A stretch of DNA of 64,000 nt from Pseudoips prasinana (GCA_951640165.1 OX621256.1:6882001-6946000), one strand, 5' to 3'; numbered from the stretch's first letter, positions 38,964 to 51,100 are shown. Notes: a model not told the origin generated them from the sequence alone. Made by a program: numbers and translations.

Positions 38964-39044
38964 GATGACTCGCAGATCCCGTACTACATCTACCTCACGT
39001 TGACCGTACGTGAGGTAGATGTAGTACGGGATCTGCGAGTCATC
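38964..39044. repeat. Perfect 37-bp inverted duplication
   Basis: Arms 38964-39000 and 39008-39044 are exact reverse complements around the 7-base loop TGACCGT. The arm contains CCCGTACTACATCTACCTCA. The right arm, in the LINE sense, is the expected coding sequence (REVDVVRDLRV) or its mirror. Confidence 0.95.
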
Positions 39045-39834
39045 TCCGTTTATTTGGTACAACGAATTAATTGTATGGACTTTCCTGGTAAATTTTATGT
39101 ATTTACATTTCGGAATATTCAATGAAATTTTATTGTGGCAACACCATACAGACAATCGGTCGATATCTTCCTGCATTAGGCTTTTGAAATTTTTAAGTCA
39201 TCTGCAATAAGATATATGCTAGTACCTATTATGAAAGGCAGATGTAACGTCGTTTATATAAATGTTGAATAATACTGGGTCCAAATGAGAACCTTGAGGG
39301 ACGCCAGAGGCAATTGGATATTAGTTCAATTGCAACCCATTGACAACCACATAAAACTCTCGACCAGCTAGATAAAAAATGAACCACTTAAGAAGGTTAC
39401 GGGTGACACCGTAAGCAGCTAGTTTTTTAGCACGATGTTCGTGTGAAATCTTATCAAACGCCTTGTTAAAATCTGTATAGACAGTGTCAACCTGCATACC
39501 TTCATCCATGGCTTCATATGATGCTTCAACAAACGACACCAGATTTGTACTTGTGGATCTATTCTTTACAAAGCCGTGCGATTTTCATGATTCCGAATAT
39601 AGCAACTCCGATTTATCATTACTCCTATTTTTATAATTTCTTAATTTCAATATTCCTAACGTTAATAATTACTATTCTCAAAATATTGAACTTCAATAGA
39701 TCGAATAACAAAGAGTCTGACTTAATGATAATTCGAAACATCAATTTACGAATACAAATATTTAGTTTCCCTGGTCACAATTCTAACCTAACCTATCACA
39801 AATGATTCACCATCGATAGAGGGGATCTGGCACT

Positions 39835-39958
39835 CGGCGGCTGCATGCAACATGCAAGCAGGCAGGTAATCAACATGCAAGCAGGCATGCAACAAGCAAG
39901 CAGGTATGTAGCATGGAAGCAGGCAAGCAGCAAGTAAGCAGGCATGCAGCAAGCGTTG
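39835..39958. repeat. GCAAGCAGGCATGCAACA minisatellite
   Basis: Irregular units of CATGCAACATGCAAGCAGGC and variants repeat up to the border of the LTR element at 39969. Confidence 0.7.
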
Positions 39959-39968
39959 TTTCTGTCAC

Positions 39969-41138
39969 TGTTTAAAGGTGCTAGATAAAAGCATGTAATA
40001 TATGATGGAAATAGATTTATTATTCAAAGGTACAAACATAAGCTTCTTCTTAACTTTTATCAGGAGCATAATGACCGAACAGTGTTGCCCACACATATAT
40101 AAAGTTCTGTCATAACATTCCTCTTCTTCTTAGAACTAAACAATTTAATTAAATGTATTTAATTATAAATCTTATTTAACTTTAATCTTTTTATTGTTAA
40201 TAATAAATTGCTCATACCACTCACTTGCAATATTTTCCATGCAACTGATATCACCCACAAAGAGTGTCTCCTCTTGTTCTTTAAAGTTAACAATGTTAGC
40301 TATGCGTTGTGATTTTTGTTTATACTGAATAAATTTATTACGCCATACTTTCGCATAATGGTTTTTTCCTTTACATTTTTGGCAAACAACTCCAAAAGCT
40401 GGACACACATGTGAGGGAGTCCAATTATTATCACCACAACGAAAACAATTCTTAGATTTCTTTTCCTTACTAATTGCCAATATATTTCTGTCCGGGTGTG
40501 TTTGTGCTGTCTGAATTTCTGTTAATTGTTTATGTGGTAATTCAGCTGCCTTGCAAATATTAATGGCTAAATCTAAATTTAAGTTCTCAGTTCGCAAAAG
40601 CTTTTCTTTGACAACATTATTGTTAATTCCATTGTTATATTAATTTTCGGGATAAAATGTTTCTCAAACTTTGATATGATTTTTGTATATGATTATTTCA
40701 ATGCCTTGGTCAACAATGCAATTCAATAAGATGGCCACCTTCTCCTTGTCGGCCACGTTTTCCAAGTCACTAGCCAATATGTAAAATTCAAATTTTTGAA
40801 TTCATAATGGCCATGGCAAAGACAACGTTCCATTAACTATCAGAGGATTAATAGTTATTCTCCTACGTCCGTTTCCTTTTAACGGCTTATATTTTTCTTC
40901 TTCCATTTTTGTTTTGTTTCGTTATTTTTACTTAATAATTGTTATCTCACAAATTTACGTAAATTCGTTTAACACCTGACACCATTTTTAAAGGTGGTAG
41001 ATAAAAGCATGTTATATATGATGGAAATAGATTTATTATTCAAAGGTACAAACATGAGCTTCTTCATAACTTTTATTAGGAGCATAATGTCCAAACAGTG
41101 CTGCCCACACATGTCATATCTAAAGTTCGCTCATAACA
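39969..41138 (-). mobile_element. Short LTR retrotransposon, 1.17 kb, with GTCAC target duplication
   Basis: Direct repeats 39969-40117 and about 40985-41138 share TAGATAAAAGCATGTAATAT, GGAAATAGATTTATTATTCA and CAGTGTTGCCCACACAT with moderate divergence. The element ends are TG..CA in both directions. GTCAC flanks it at 39964-39968 and 41139-41143. The interior is only about 0.87 kb and carries a gag zinc-knuckle fragment on the minus strand. A deleted, non-autonomous gypsy-type element. Confidence 0.8.
40172..40597 (-). pseudogene. Gag nucleocapsid fragment with a damaged zinc knuckle
   Basis: 141 codons open. Two knuckles: CFRCGDNNWTPSHVC and CQKCKGKNHYAKVW. In the second the last Cys is Trp, so zinc binding is probably lost. 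The layout resembles gypsy-type (K02A2.6-like) polyproteins, from memory. No protease, RT or integrase follows. Confidence 0.65.
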
Positions 41139-41143
41139 GTCAC

Positions 41144-41367
41144 GGCTCCGGCGCTGTGGGGTTTGGGCGGCCCCACGCGAGTTTATTGTCGCAGATGGTT
41201 TTAACACTCACCACCGCCACTTCGGCTTTGCCTCAACCGCGACGGCGGGTCTTCAAACCATCTACTCCTCAGCTCGCGGGCCGCCCCACCCCTCCGCGCA
41301 TACGCGGGCTTAAATTACACTCTTGGGCAGGGCAGACAAGACTGCGTGAAGTCGGTTTTGCAGCAAT
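41144..41367. mobile_element. GC-rich insertion with 13-bp target duplication
   Basis: Markedly GC-rich sequence (GGCTCCGGCGCTGTGGGGTT; CGGGCCGCCCCACCCCTCCG) in AT-rich surroundings. TTGTTTCTGTCAC occurs before it (39956-39968, now separated by the LTR element) and after it (41368-41380). A 13-bp duplication fits LINE-driven retroposition. Repeated AGATGGTTTT/AAACCATCT blocks suggest internal folding. The family is not recognised. Confidence 0.6.
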
Positions 41368-41950
41368 TTGTTTCTGTCACTAAATTTTGTAGCACATGAT
41401 GTTGACTATTAGTTTATTCGAAGTATTGAAAATCGGAATATCGTTTTTCGGCCCAAGAACCCTTCGAGGATTTGACTCTTCAAACGTGTGAAAATCTGAA
41501 AACTAACAAATATCATTTACGACTTTCTGTCAAATAAATTTCGTGATATTTAATAATAAAGAATTAAGATTCTTATGTATTATGAAATTAGAACTTTTGA
41601 AAATCGGAACATCGAAATTCAGAATAAAGTATTTCGAAGTATTTGGGTGTTCCCGATAAACGGACTAGGTACCTACCAATAGAGTGGCGTCGGCTGTATC
41701 TATTATCTATGTTTATAAAAAAAAACTTAGAGTCAATTAGTTTGCATAAAATGGAGTGTTGTAACACTACTAACTATATTTTTGATGGATGATATTTATT
41801 TATACATGATCGATATTATTATGATAAATAATAATTCATTTCCAATACATATAGGATACCCCAAATTGGTATTGATATCGATAGCAAAGTTAAGCAGTAT
41901 GTATTTACTTTGACTGGCCTTTTAGTGTAGTGGTAAGTGGCTCACTGTTA

Positions 41951-42503
41951 AAGTCAAAGTCAAAGGTACTTTATTCCGTAAAAATTTTACATTTATGTGG
42001 AATCGTCATATTTTTTTCCCTACCGTGCAGTGCATGACGTGGCAGCTACTGAGAAACACTGCCAGAAAACTCAGTAGGAATCCTTTTTTAAAATAAAATA
42101 TACATAAAATTAATGACAATCATGTGTGTTGACTCAGAACAACTCAATCCCAAGCACTTTTATCACTTAAATAATCAGAAATTTTGTAATATGCCCTGCT
42201 ACACAATTTGGCTTTAATAATTCTTTTAAACTTATTCATAGACAATTCTCTAATATCATTGGGAAGTTTGTTATAGAATCTTATACATTGCCCCATAAAG
42301 AGTTACTTATTTTGTGGAGACGGGTAGTATGCAATATGAGATTATTCTTATATCTAGTATTTACATTATGTGTATCGCTCCTTTTACAGAAGGAATCGAT
42401 ATTTTTATGTACATTTAGTAAGTTTTCATATATATACTGTGATGGTACAGTCAGAATGTTGACCTCTTTGAACTTTTCTCTTAGAGACACTCTCGGGCCA
42501 AGA
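41951..42503 (-). pseudogene. LINE 3' fragment (Jockey-like RT C-terminus)
   Basis: Minus-strand frame SLREKFKEVNILTVPSQYIY continues with RLHKISNSLWGN and, in a shifted frame, IRFYNKLPNDIRELS. This is the typical C-terminal end of lepidopteran Jockey-like pol. It is followed by a short 3' UTR ending near TTTGACTTTGACTTT (41952). Confidence 0.75.
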
Positions 42504-42504
42504 T

Positions 42505-42720
42505 ATTAAGCTAGAGGTTGTGGCTTCGATACCTACCCCGAGCAAATGTTTGTGTGATTAGCACGATTATTTGTTCTGTCTGGGTGTATATTATCTATAA
42601 CATGTATGTTTTTAAACATATATAAGTATGTTTATTTGTTGTCTGGTTGTCATAGTACAGGCTTTTCCTCGTTTGGGACGTTGGGATCAGATGGCAGTGT
42701 GTTAGTCACCCCAAGATATT
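42505..42720 (+). repeat. tRNA-derived SINE (family C)
   Basis: Head remains (AAGCTAGAGGTTGTGGCTTC), then TTTGTGTGATTAGCACGATT, GTCTGGTTGTCATAGTACAG, GGATCAGATGGCAGTGTGTT and CCCAAGATATT. Confidence 0.65.
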
Positions 42721-44384
42721 TTATTTATTTTGGTAGCCAACGATTTCTAGAGTTTCAACAGCAACTCTAGAAATTGTAAGTGCCGCATAGGACAACAGTT
42801 CTATTCGGCTTACCATAGACTCAATTATGTATCTAGACAGTTGGTCTAATCCATAAAGTTAGTATACCTAGGTATAGGTACTGTCTAATTTTATGGTTTA
42901 ATCTTAGTTGCTGGTTCGAAGAATTCATTCAATGTCTGAGGGCAGTTTTTAAAAGTTCTGACAGTATAGAAAAAAGCAAGGAAGGGCAATAGATAAGTAA
43001 ACAAAATTTCAATTTACTATATTCAACTTTTATTATTTCCATAACTATATTTACAATGTCTTTAATAATAACTTATAATAGCCAATTAATATTATTAAGA
43101 TCTAAGTAAATCTTTAAGTGTAACTTAATATCTATGATAACTAAAATTAAGCTTATAATATAGCATACGAAGCGAATAATACCACATTCGTTCCTCAAGC
43201 AGATAAAATTTTTATATGTTTCACCGTTTGTTACGCAATCATGTAAAAATGACTTAACCAATTTAGATAAAATTTGGAGAATGGAAAAAGGTTAGACCCT
43301 GAATTAACACTAGTTAAAAACAAATTAATATCAAGGCTATGCTGCACGGTTGAGCTAGTATAATGTAAATAATTAAAAGGAAGGTATTTAACCTAAATAA
43401 TCTTATCATGGTTGGGGTGTACTTGCATACAGCACTTCGACCCTTCAGGATCTTTTGTGCTAAACTACCTAAATAATAATCACGGGACCTGGTCTCTTTA
43501 AAGATAGCCGTATGTAAACTTTATTTTTATGCAGGACAGCGTTTATTAATATCATCATCTAAGAGTTATATTTTATCGCCTAAGGATTGAATGTGGTATC
43601 TTTAATCATAAATCCGCTTTGCTTACTAAACTATAATGTAATTTGGGACGGATTAGTTACAAATACTCAATCTCACATAAATTAAAGTATCACTTAAATA
43701 TTATATATATAAATACATCAAAAACATCACGATTTTTATTAAGGTTGGTAGCCGTAAGAGTATAGAGACACAAAAGCAACATCATTATTACGTTAAAAGT
43801 AAGGTTAAGTTTCATTAAGCAAGTAATCCACTGGCGCCATCTATGTTTTTATCGAGTCAACGCCGTTGACGTTATGAAACCTTAAATGGCGCTGACGTCA
43901 AAAATAACCGAAATGAAACATGCAGTCAAATGATTTCTTGTTACATAGAATTCAATTTAAGTGGGGTTAGAACTAATTATGTAACAGCGCCGAGTACATC
44001 ATTGGTCAATTAACCAGCTGATATGTATGGTAGGTACTTTCGAGACCTGAATCTCTTCAGGTCTCTGAAGAAATATTCATCCACCTTCACAATGCAGACG
44101 GTAGGCAGACACTAGAGAACACTAGAGCACAACGCAATCTGCACCTACTTTGTGCCATCCAATTCTATTCTTTATATTGTGTCAATATGGCCAAAAATCT
44201 AACAGCAAATTCAAAGTTACATATTACCTTTTTCAATAACGTCCTCAATTGATAAAATTAATTGCAAATATATAAGGAGCGACGTAAACGAATACCCAGA
44301 CCTATACGGACAAACAATTCAAACATTTCAAGACATCAGTGTGTTACGGTATTACGGAACTAATATTGCTAATACTTACTTATC
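42721..44384. other. Intergenic AT-rich stretch, no gene seen
   Basis: Only short unsupported ORFs. A small hairpin (TTTCTAGAGTT with AACTCTAGAAA, 42747-42778) is the one clear structure. Confidence 0.5.
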
Positions 44385-44632
44385 GTGTGGGCAGTGGTTA
44401 CCCTAGTGTCAGAGTTGTTCAAGCCGCCCATTAGGCCTCTGACATGGCTTAACGACTGTTGCCTTATGGCTACAACCGGGACCAACAGCTTAACGTGCCC
44501 TCCGAAGCACGGAGACGCTCAGAAATTAAACCACTTTCGCGGTCACCCATCTATGGACTGACCGCGAGCCTAGTTGCTTGACCTCGCCAATCACTTACGG
44601 ACCGGTGAGAGCATCTAGCTGTGAGCGATTAA
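44385..44632 (-). repeat. 5S rRNA-derived SINE, copy 5 (full length)
   Basis: Read in reverse: the head TCACCGGTCCGTAAGTGATT, GCGAGGTCAAGCAACTAGGC and CCATAGATGGGTGACCGCGA, then TTTAATTTCTGAGCGTCTCC, then CACGTTAAGCTGTTGGTCCC, then the tail ending CACTAGGGTAACCACTGCCC. This is one of the best kept copies. Confidence 0.85.
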
Positions 44633-45724
44633 TATTGCTAATAATTTTATGTCATGTTACAAAGGGTTATAGTATAAAATTGGACAGCAGGAGGTCCATA
44701 ATGAACTTTAACCTACCAATGTATTTTTGAATAGTAACTCTTACAATTGTCATCTTAATTATTGTATAGGGATTATGCAATGGCGCCTCACTGTCATAGC
44801 AAAGAGTATATTAACTTAGGTACTTATACAGGAGTGTCATAGTATTCTACTCTATGGTGCTACCAAAGATATTATAATATAACAAGATTGCGCACTGAGG
44901 GAGCAAAAACGGCCCGAGCAAGAACACGCTGTTTTGGATGGCATCTCCTTCTAATAGAGTGACCATGCGTCGTCGAAATATGCGAATGATTTAACGCGCC
45001 AAATTTAAAATTTTGTTTTTATGAGAATGAATAAACTTACTTTTGAAGTATAATCATACTACCAGTGCAGTGCTTTTAAAGTTACTGCTCGCCCCACTGC
45101 ATACCTAGGTATACGTATTCGAGATGTTTTCGTTACTTATACTTTCTTTATTTTGTATGCCTCTCTGCAAGCAATATAAATTAAATTAAATTAATTATAC
45201 CAAGATTATTTGTAGATTTTTTAAACGTTTAGGAAATTATATAATTATTTATAGTACAATTCCCGCCTAATGTAAGTGTGAGTAGTGGTAGATATTTTGG
45301 ACAAAGGCAGTAGACTTTCCAAATATTATATATTCGTAATGTATCCAAATAGTTTTCAAGTATATTATATGTTTTATTTACTTATATTCTTTTTCGCAAC
45401 AAGTGTTTTGTGTCAGTCGGCTATAGTATTCTAGGATAATTATTGTAATACATATATTCAATATAGATTAGATTGTGAAAATCAGGTAACACTAATAGTC
45501 TACAACCCGATTTTTAAATTTATTCCACGGATAGTACTATACTCACTACCTTAATTGAAAATATCTTCTAAGTGGCTTAATCTAAACAACTGAGATAATT
45601 TTATATCTTTTGTTATTAATAAGAGTGTAGCAATTGTCTATTTCTTACCTATTTACTCATAACAAACACTGACACGAGGAAACAGTAGCCTCATTTTAGT
45701 GTTAGATATAGTGAAATAGACAAT

Positions 45725-45990
45725 TATTCATCATCATCATCATCATCATCATCATTACAGCTTAAATAAGTCCACTGCTGGACAAGCCTCCCTCAAGAAT
45801 CATCTTGAGGGGATATGCCATAATCGCCACGCTTGGCAGGCGGGTTGGCGATCGCAGTATGATGGTCGTAGTACTCAGAAGGAAGCTACTTCCCGTCCTC
45901 TGGTAGATATTCCCTCGGGTCGACTTCTACGCCCCCCACGGGATGAGATGGGGTGATATTCTGATTCTGATATTTGTCGCCGTCACCACA
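45725..45990. repeat. ATC microsatellite with LINE-like end and family H repeat
   Basis: A run of ten TCA/ATC units leads into AAATAAGTCCACTGCTGGAC (reversed LINE 3' end with a trinucleotide tail). Then come GCCATAATCGCCACGCTTGG and CACGGGATGAGATGGGGTGA of family H. Confidence 0.7.
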
Positions 45991-47760
45991 CAGCAGACAA
46001 TTATTACGTAGGTATAAAATACCTAATATACATTACGACAGGTTGGAAAAATCGTTTGTTGTAAGAGGCAACAATCTCGAGTAGGTATGCTTAGTGGCAA
46101 TAGTATTTTGTGTCAATGTGCAAAAACTCTGAAACAAATGTGAATGTTATTTGTAATAAAACAGTTAATTGCTATATCAGATTATTATTTACCGGGAACA
46201 ATATTCATCCATTTTTGTTTCAATTCCTCGTTTTTGGGAAATCTAGAAAAACGATCTATTAAATACGTAACGAATGGTTACCCTGTTGCTGAACTTAGCC
46301 TAGATATAGAAACATTACAAGATAGCAATTACTTTTGAAAAGATATACCACTCCCCAGATGACCCTCACTTTTACACCCTTTTACGCAACAAGTTAAAAC
46401 CATTTTTAAGCAAATTGGAACTGGATTGGAGCACAATACGATAAATAATTTCAAAACAAACATTCGCCATATTTGTTTACATATTGAGTGTGGTAAACGT
46501 CATTTCTTATAAATACTGCTATTGAATTTACTAAACCCAAATTAAATATATTTAAAAAGCTATCAAAGAATAAGACATAGTTTAAAAAAACGTTGTGTAC
46601 GTCTTAAATAAATAAAAATTATTTAATTATAGTTATATGAAAACATAATCCTTGGTGTTTGACCAAAAATTCTACTATTTTATACGTCAAGTAAGTTATT
46701 TTTAGGCTGGCCATCTGTTAGACAGGGACAGATTCCAAAACGAGAGCCTCTCAAGTGGTCCGTTTTTTCCTATTGGTACACTACAAAGAGAAATGGACTG
46801 TATGTTAAAGACTTTGAGTTCATTTTACTTTGAACTAAATCTTGGAGTGCGCAATCTTGTTATATTATAATATCTTTGGGTGCTACAAATTGCACCTTAC
46901 GTCAATTTTAATGACAGATGTCAATTGAGAAATACTGGTAACATTACAACGCAGACATTTCTTACCTATTAATAATTGTTCTTGAAGCATAAGATAAACG
47001 TTTCAAATGGTAACGGCATTGAAGCTTCTAAACGGATGCACCGATTTCAATGCTTCTATTATTATAGGTTAGAATTTATGATATATTATCTTCTTTATTG
47101 TGTACACATAAATAATAGAACTTTAAATATCTATAAACTAATTAAAATAGACGGTCATATCGCATTAATTATTATTTGGGGTCGGTTTAATTTAGCCATG
47201 TTTGATAAAATTCTGAATAGCCGTAGAAAACACCTCTTAAAGGCATTTTTACATTAGTATAGTCGACACCATGTCAGATTATTATTTTGTCGACACGCGG
47301 TTTTGTTTGTATTGCCTTGATCCGAACTCCATTAGGGTGCTCTCTGCTGGTGTTCGAACCTACTGCACTCGCCACATGGTCGGTGCCTCCAAATTCAGAA
47401 TACTAGTTATCGGTCATCAATACGGGTATTTTATTAATATTTCATCTGACGACACACGAGGGCGTAGCTCGTTGCGCGACGGTGACGCGCCGGACGGAAA
47501 CGTGAATTCGACACACTGTTAGTGCGGCGCAGGCGGTTGTTAGGAGCGGTCACACGTCTGAGTTATGTAAGTTGCATAGGAAGAGAGAAAAGTAATCGTA
47601 GCTGATGTGTAGTTGGCAGAGGTTTTCTGTCGTGCATCTATCCTCTGTTGTAGTTCAGGGGTTGTCGCCTTAAAATGAACAAGGACATTTTGCTGTTTTA
47701 CACCTGAATCACTACAGCAAAGACAATATAATATATATTTTAAATTTGTAGTTGAAAAAT
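45991..47760. other. Intergenic stretch, no gene seen
   Basis: AT-rich, with short ORFs lacking any recognisable domain. GACGGTGACGCGCCGGACGG near 47480 recurs in altered form near 53507, so it is part of a dispersed repeat. Confidence 0.5.
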
Positions 47761-47769
47761 ACGTTGTTA

Positions 47770-47775
47770 TTTATT
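47770..47775 (-). promoter_or_regulatory. Possible AATAAA polyadenylation signal of gene 2
   Basis: AATAAA on the minus strand about 215 bases after the gene 2 stop codon. Such hexamers are common by chance in AT-rich DNA. Confidence 0.3.
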
Positions 47776-47986
47776 TATGAATTTCAGAATTGATGTATTG
47801 AGACAGACTGCACAGACGGCGTAGGGCTTGAATCCAGTTATATATCCTGTATAAGTATATGTTAATACCCGAGTAAATAATAATTTTCATTATTCACTGA
47901 CGTGGTGTCGACTATACTTTCGTTTTTCTATCTCTGTCCAATAAGATCTCTTTCTAACGTTAGTTAACACAGTAACGTTTAGTTAA

Positions 47987-48115
47987 CTAAGCACCTAATA
48001 TCGTGTCGTAAACTTCCCCGATGGGCGCGAGCGCCACCAAGCAGATCATGGCGATGGCGAACAATAGCACCACGGGCGTGTACAGTCCTAGGAGGAGGCG
48101 CCTGAAGCTTGAGAA
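47987..48115 (-). CDS. Gene 2 terminal exon
   Basis: Residues 503-544, FSSFRRLLLGLYTPVVLL to YDTILGA, then TAG. Acceptor TTTCCAG. It carries the final transmembrane helix. Confidence 0.85.
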   Translation of the reverse strand, partial: FSSFRRLLLGLYTPVVLLFAIAMICLVALAPIGEVYDTILGA

Positions 48116-51100
48116 CTGGAAAGAAAAAAAATACAAATTATCAATACTACTACTTAAAAGAACTGCTCTGTAATGTGCATTAAGGTGTTTAATAGGGTTC
48201 CCAAGAGGATCACAGAACTGCCACTGATACATATGAAAACAGTTTTAAAACAGTGGCTTATAGATAAGGTCTTCTACAACCTTACCGAATTGTTTGACCA
48301 TAAGGAGTGAATTCATGATTATAATTATTGACATATTCTGATTATTGATTAATTATTTTTGTATGACTATGATGGTCTTTTCTTATTATTATGTATTAGA
48401 TTATAATACAATTATTAATTATATAGTTATGAAGATTACATGTAAAAAAAAATATTCGCATGTCTTTGTAGACAAAATGTGTGAACAAACCTTATGTAAA
48501 CATCCTGTATGTACCACGTTTTTAAGCGAAATAAATACTTACTTATCGTATGGGCAGTGGTTGCCCTAATTTCAAAGTTGTTCAAGCCGCCCCGTAAACC
48601 TCTGACATAGCTCAACGACTGTTGTCTAATGACTACAACCGGGACCGACAGCTTAAGTGCCCTCCGAAGCACGGAGAAATTAATCTCTTGCTATGCCTCA
48701 CAAAACATTGATTGAATGCTCCAACAAACACGGATATGTGTTAAGTTAATACAGTTCAAGTAAACCAAGAAGAAACCAGTACATGTGTGATGCGGTGGTT
48801 AAGGTATTTACCTTTAAAGTGTCCAATACACGGATTCATTTCCGTCATGCAGGCGTTCTCTTTATCATTAAAAAGCGTCTTTAAGTACATGTTAAGCCAC
48901 CGGTCCTCGCCTGACTTTTCCCCGGTCCTATCTAAAGTGCGGAGTGCTTCAGGTGCGACACGTTCAATTAATAAAGATCCACTTACATAGTGCGTTACGT
49001 CTGCGTTATTGTCGCGTCTTTTCCAGCATATTCTCCATATGGAGCACTTTGATACGGTCATTGCCAACCAGATCAAATGGTTATGTACTTGAAGCATTCC
49101 ATCTAAAATGCGGAGTGCGTCAGGCTTAACCACGTTAAATTAATGAATATTCCACTTACAGGAGAATCAGTACCGCGGTCCGTTTGAGTGGCTTGTCGCG
49201 TATGTCCCAGCATATCCTTCATTGGGAACGCGTTGATGCGACCATTACTTATTCGTCCATCCGATACGCAAATTGTTAGCTGGAAAGTATAATAAAATTC
49301 GACTTAATTAAAAAAGTACGTAATTAATTGCACTATTTAGTTAAATTAACAGCTGAAGAGAATTATGTTGCATTATTCTGTCTATAACATTTTACTATAT
49401 TCTTGTAATCCTTTACAGTAGTATAGTTGTATTGGTTTACCAGTGCTTCTCAAAGAGCAGGTAACATGGGTGTGTTGCCATGTGTTGCGTCGATAAGCTC
49501 TTATAACCTCATAATACTAAATAAATCACAAAGTAGACGTAATACCTCAACAGAGTACAGTGCAATTCACGGGACTCAATTATAAAGTATTTTTTTTAAG
49601 TAAATTGGTCTGGTTAAACAATTTTCGAAATTATGAATTACGTGTCTATGATTGAAAATGTGAATACCTTCTAAACGCAGATAAATTAGGATACAATTTG
49701 TCCAAAGCATTTGAATGTGTCCACCATGATACTCTTGTAAGAAAAGTACATCAATAGGATATGAAGAACGAGGCTCTAGAACTTCTTACTTAGATAACAC
49801 AATACAGAAGGTCGCTGCAGAGACCATTCCCATGGGAATGGAAAAAGATCTGTGGGTTCTCCAGTTGTTATAGGCGTTCTTCAGTGGTTGATATTCGGCC
49901 CTTCCCTGTTTTAAGATAAGCCAGATGTCTTGAGTTCGATACCCACCCAGGATAAATCTTTGTGGTTTGAGCACGATTATTTGTTGTGCGACTATATATT
50001 AATATATTTTAACTCTCGAATCTTATTAGGAACACGCCCAAGAGACGAACCTAAGAACCACAAAACACTACAAGAATCATGTTAAAAAAACAACATTAAC
50101 TTACCGATAACACAAGATGCATCACCACATGGAACGCAACAAATGCTGCCAATATGTACACACTCCACGAAGGCAGCTCCGCTTTCTGTAGGTAGACTGC
50201 CAGGAATATCGTCACAACTGGAAACAAGCAAACATAAACGCTTTAATATCAACAGTTTGGGACAGCAAAGTTGACGTTACCCTAGCAGATACTGCATTAC
50301 GAAATTCGTCCTTATTGTGTACCTAATAAACACGCAGTCACTGTCCGTCAGTGTATCGACGTGGCAACTACAGTACAAATACGTCATTAAATTATAAGCA
50401 ATGCATAAGAGAATAAACAATTAAATTTTAATTTTATAGCAGTATTCGCAATACAAACCGTAAAGCCACTAAACAAACCGCTAATCACAAAAATAGGAAA
50501 TCATTAATTTAATCGTCCGGTGGGTTTTGAACCAGAACCGTTTACTATTCCGGTGTAGGCGCCTTAGGCTGCCTGTCCACTGGTGAGCAAATCCACTAAG
50601 AGAATTACATAAAATGCCCGTTCCTCATGGGGAACAGGAAGTTGCAAACTAATTACATACAAAACCTTCATGGGTTTTTAGGTTTGCGGAGCAAATACGC
50701 GGAAAGAGGAAAATGAGCGCAGAAGCGAACAGGGGAAATAATCCCATCGCCGGCACCTCGTCTCTTCGACTCGTCGTTTATCCACGCATGGAAATTAACG
50801 CTCTGCTAATTAACTCCTCGTCAATAGGTAGACATAAACAGTCCACGTCGCATTACTAGCTCGCTCCAGTCGCTGTGTCGCTCAGTACCAGTAATCAAGG
50901 AAATCCTAAATTTAATCTGCCAGCGTGTATCAGAGTGTTGAGGAGGGAATTAAAGTCCAGTACCCACAGCCTGAATATCGGATAAAATTATACCTTCCAT
51001 TCAAAAATCACGCACGGCCGCCTCATGCTTGACTAAATGAGATCAACTTGTGCCAGCACAGAGCACAAAAACAATTTCTCGACTTTAAATAATTTTAATT

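Larger units (their letters stand above)
38344..39545 (-). pseudogene. Jockey/CR1-like LINE reverse transcriptase, decayed
   Basis: Successive minus-strand frames keep RT order: VDTVYTDFNKAFDKISHE (motif A), then GVPQGSHLDPVLFN (motif B), then IADDLKNF (motif C, degenerate), then LSVWCCHNKISLNIPKCKY, LVLYNSLIRSILEYGSVVW and RFAHKILNN. Frames shift several times and two perfect inverted duplications break it. The copy is dead. It probably continues as 3' UTR to about 38150. Confidence 0.8.

Noticed and set aside
40994..41383. 129-codon plus-strand ORF
   Set aside because: It starts in an LTR and runs into the GC-rich insertion, so it crosses two mobile-element borders. It is a chance frame.
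48756..49133. 125-codon minus-strand ORF as a coding exon of gene 2
   Set aside because: Its phase does not fit the exons on either side; 49160-49279 joins directly and in phase to 47987-48115. Part of it aligns out of frame with the real exon as a decayed duplicate.
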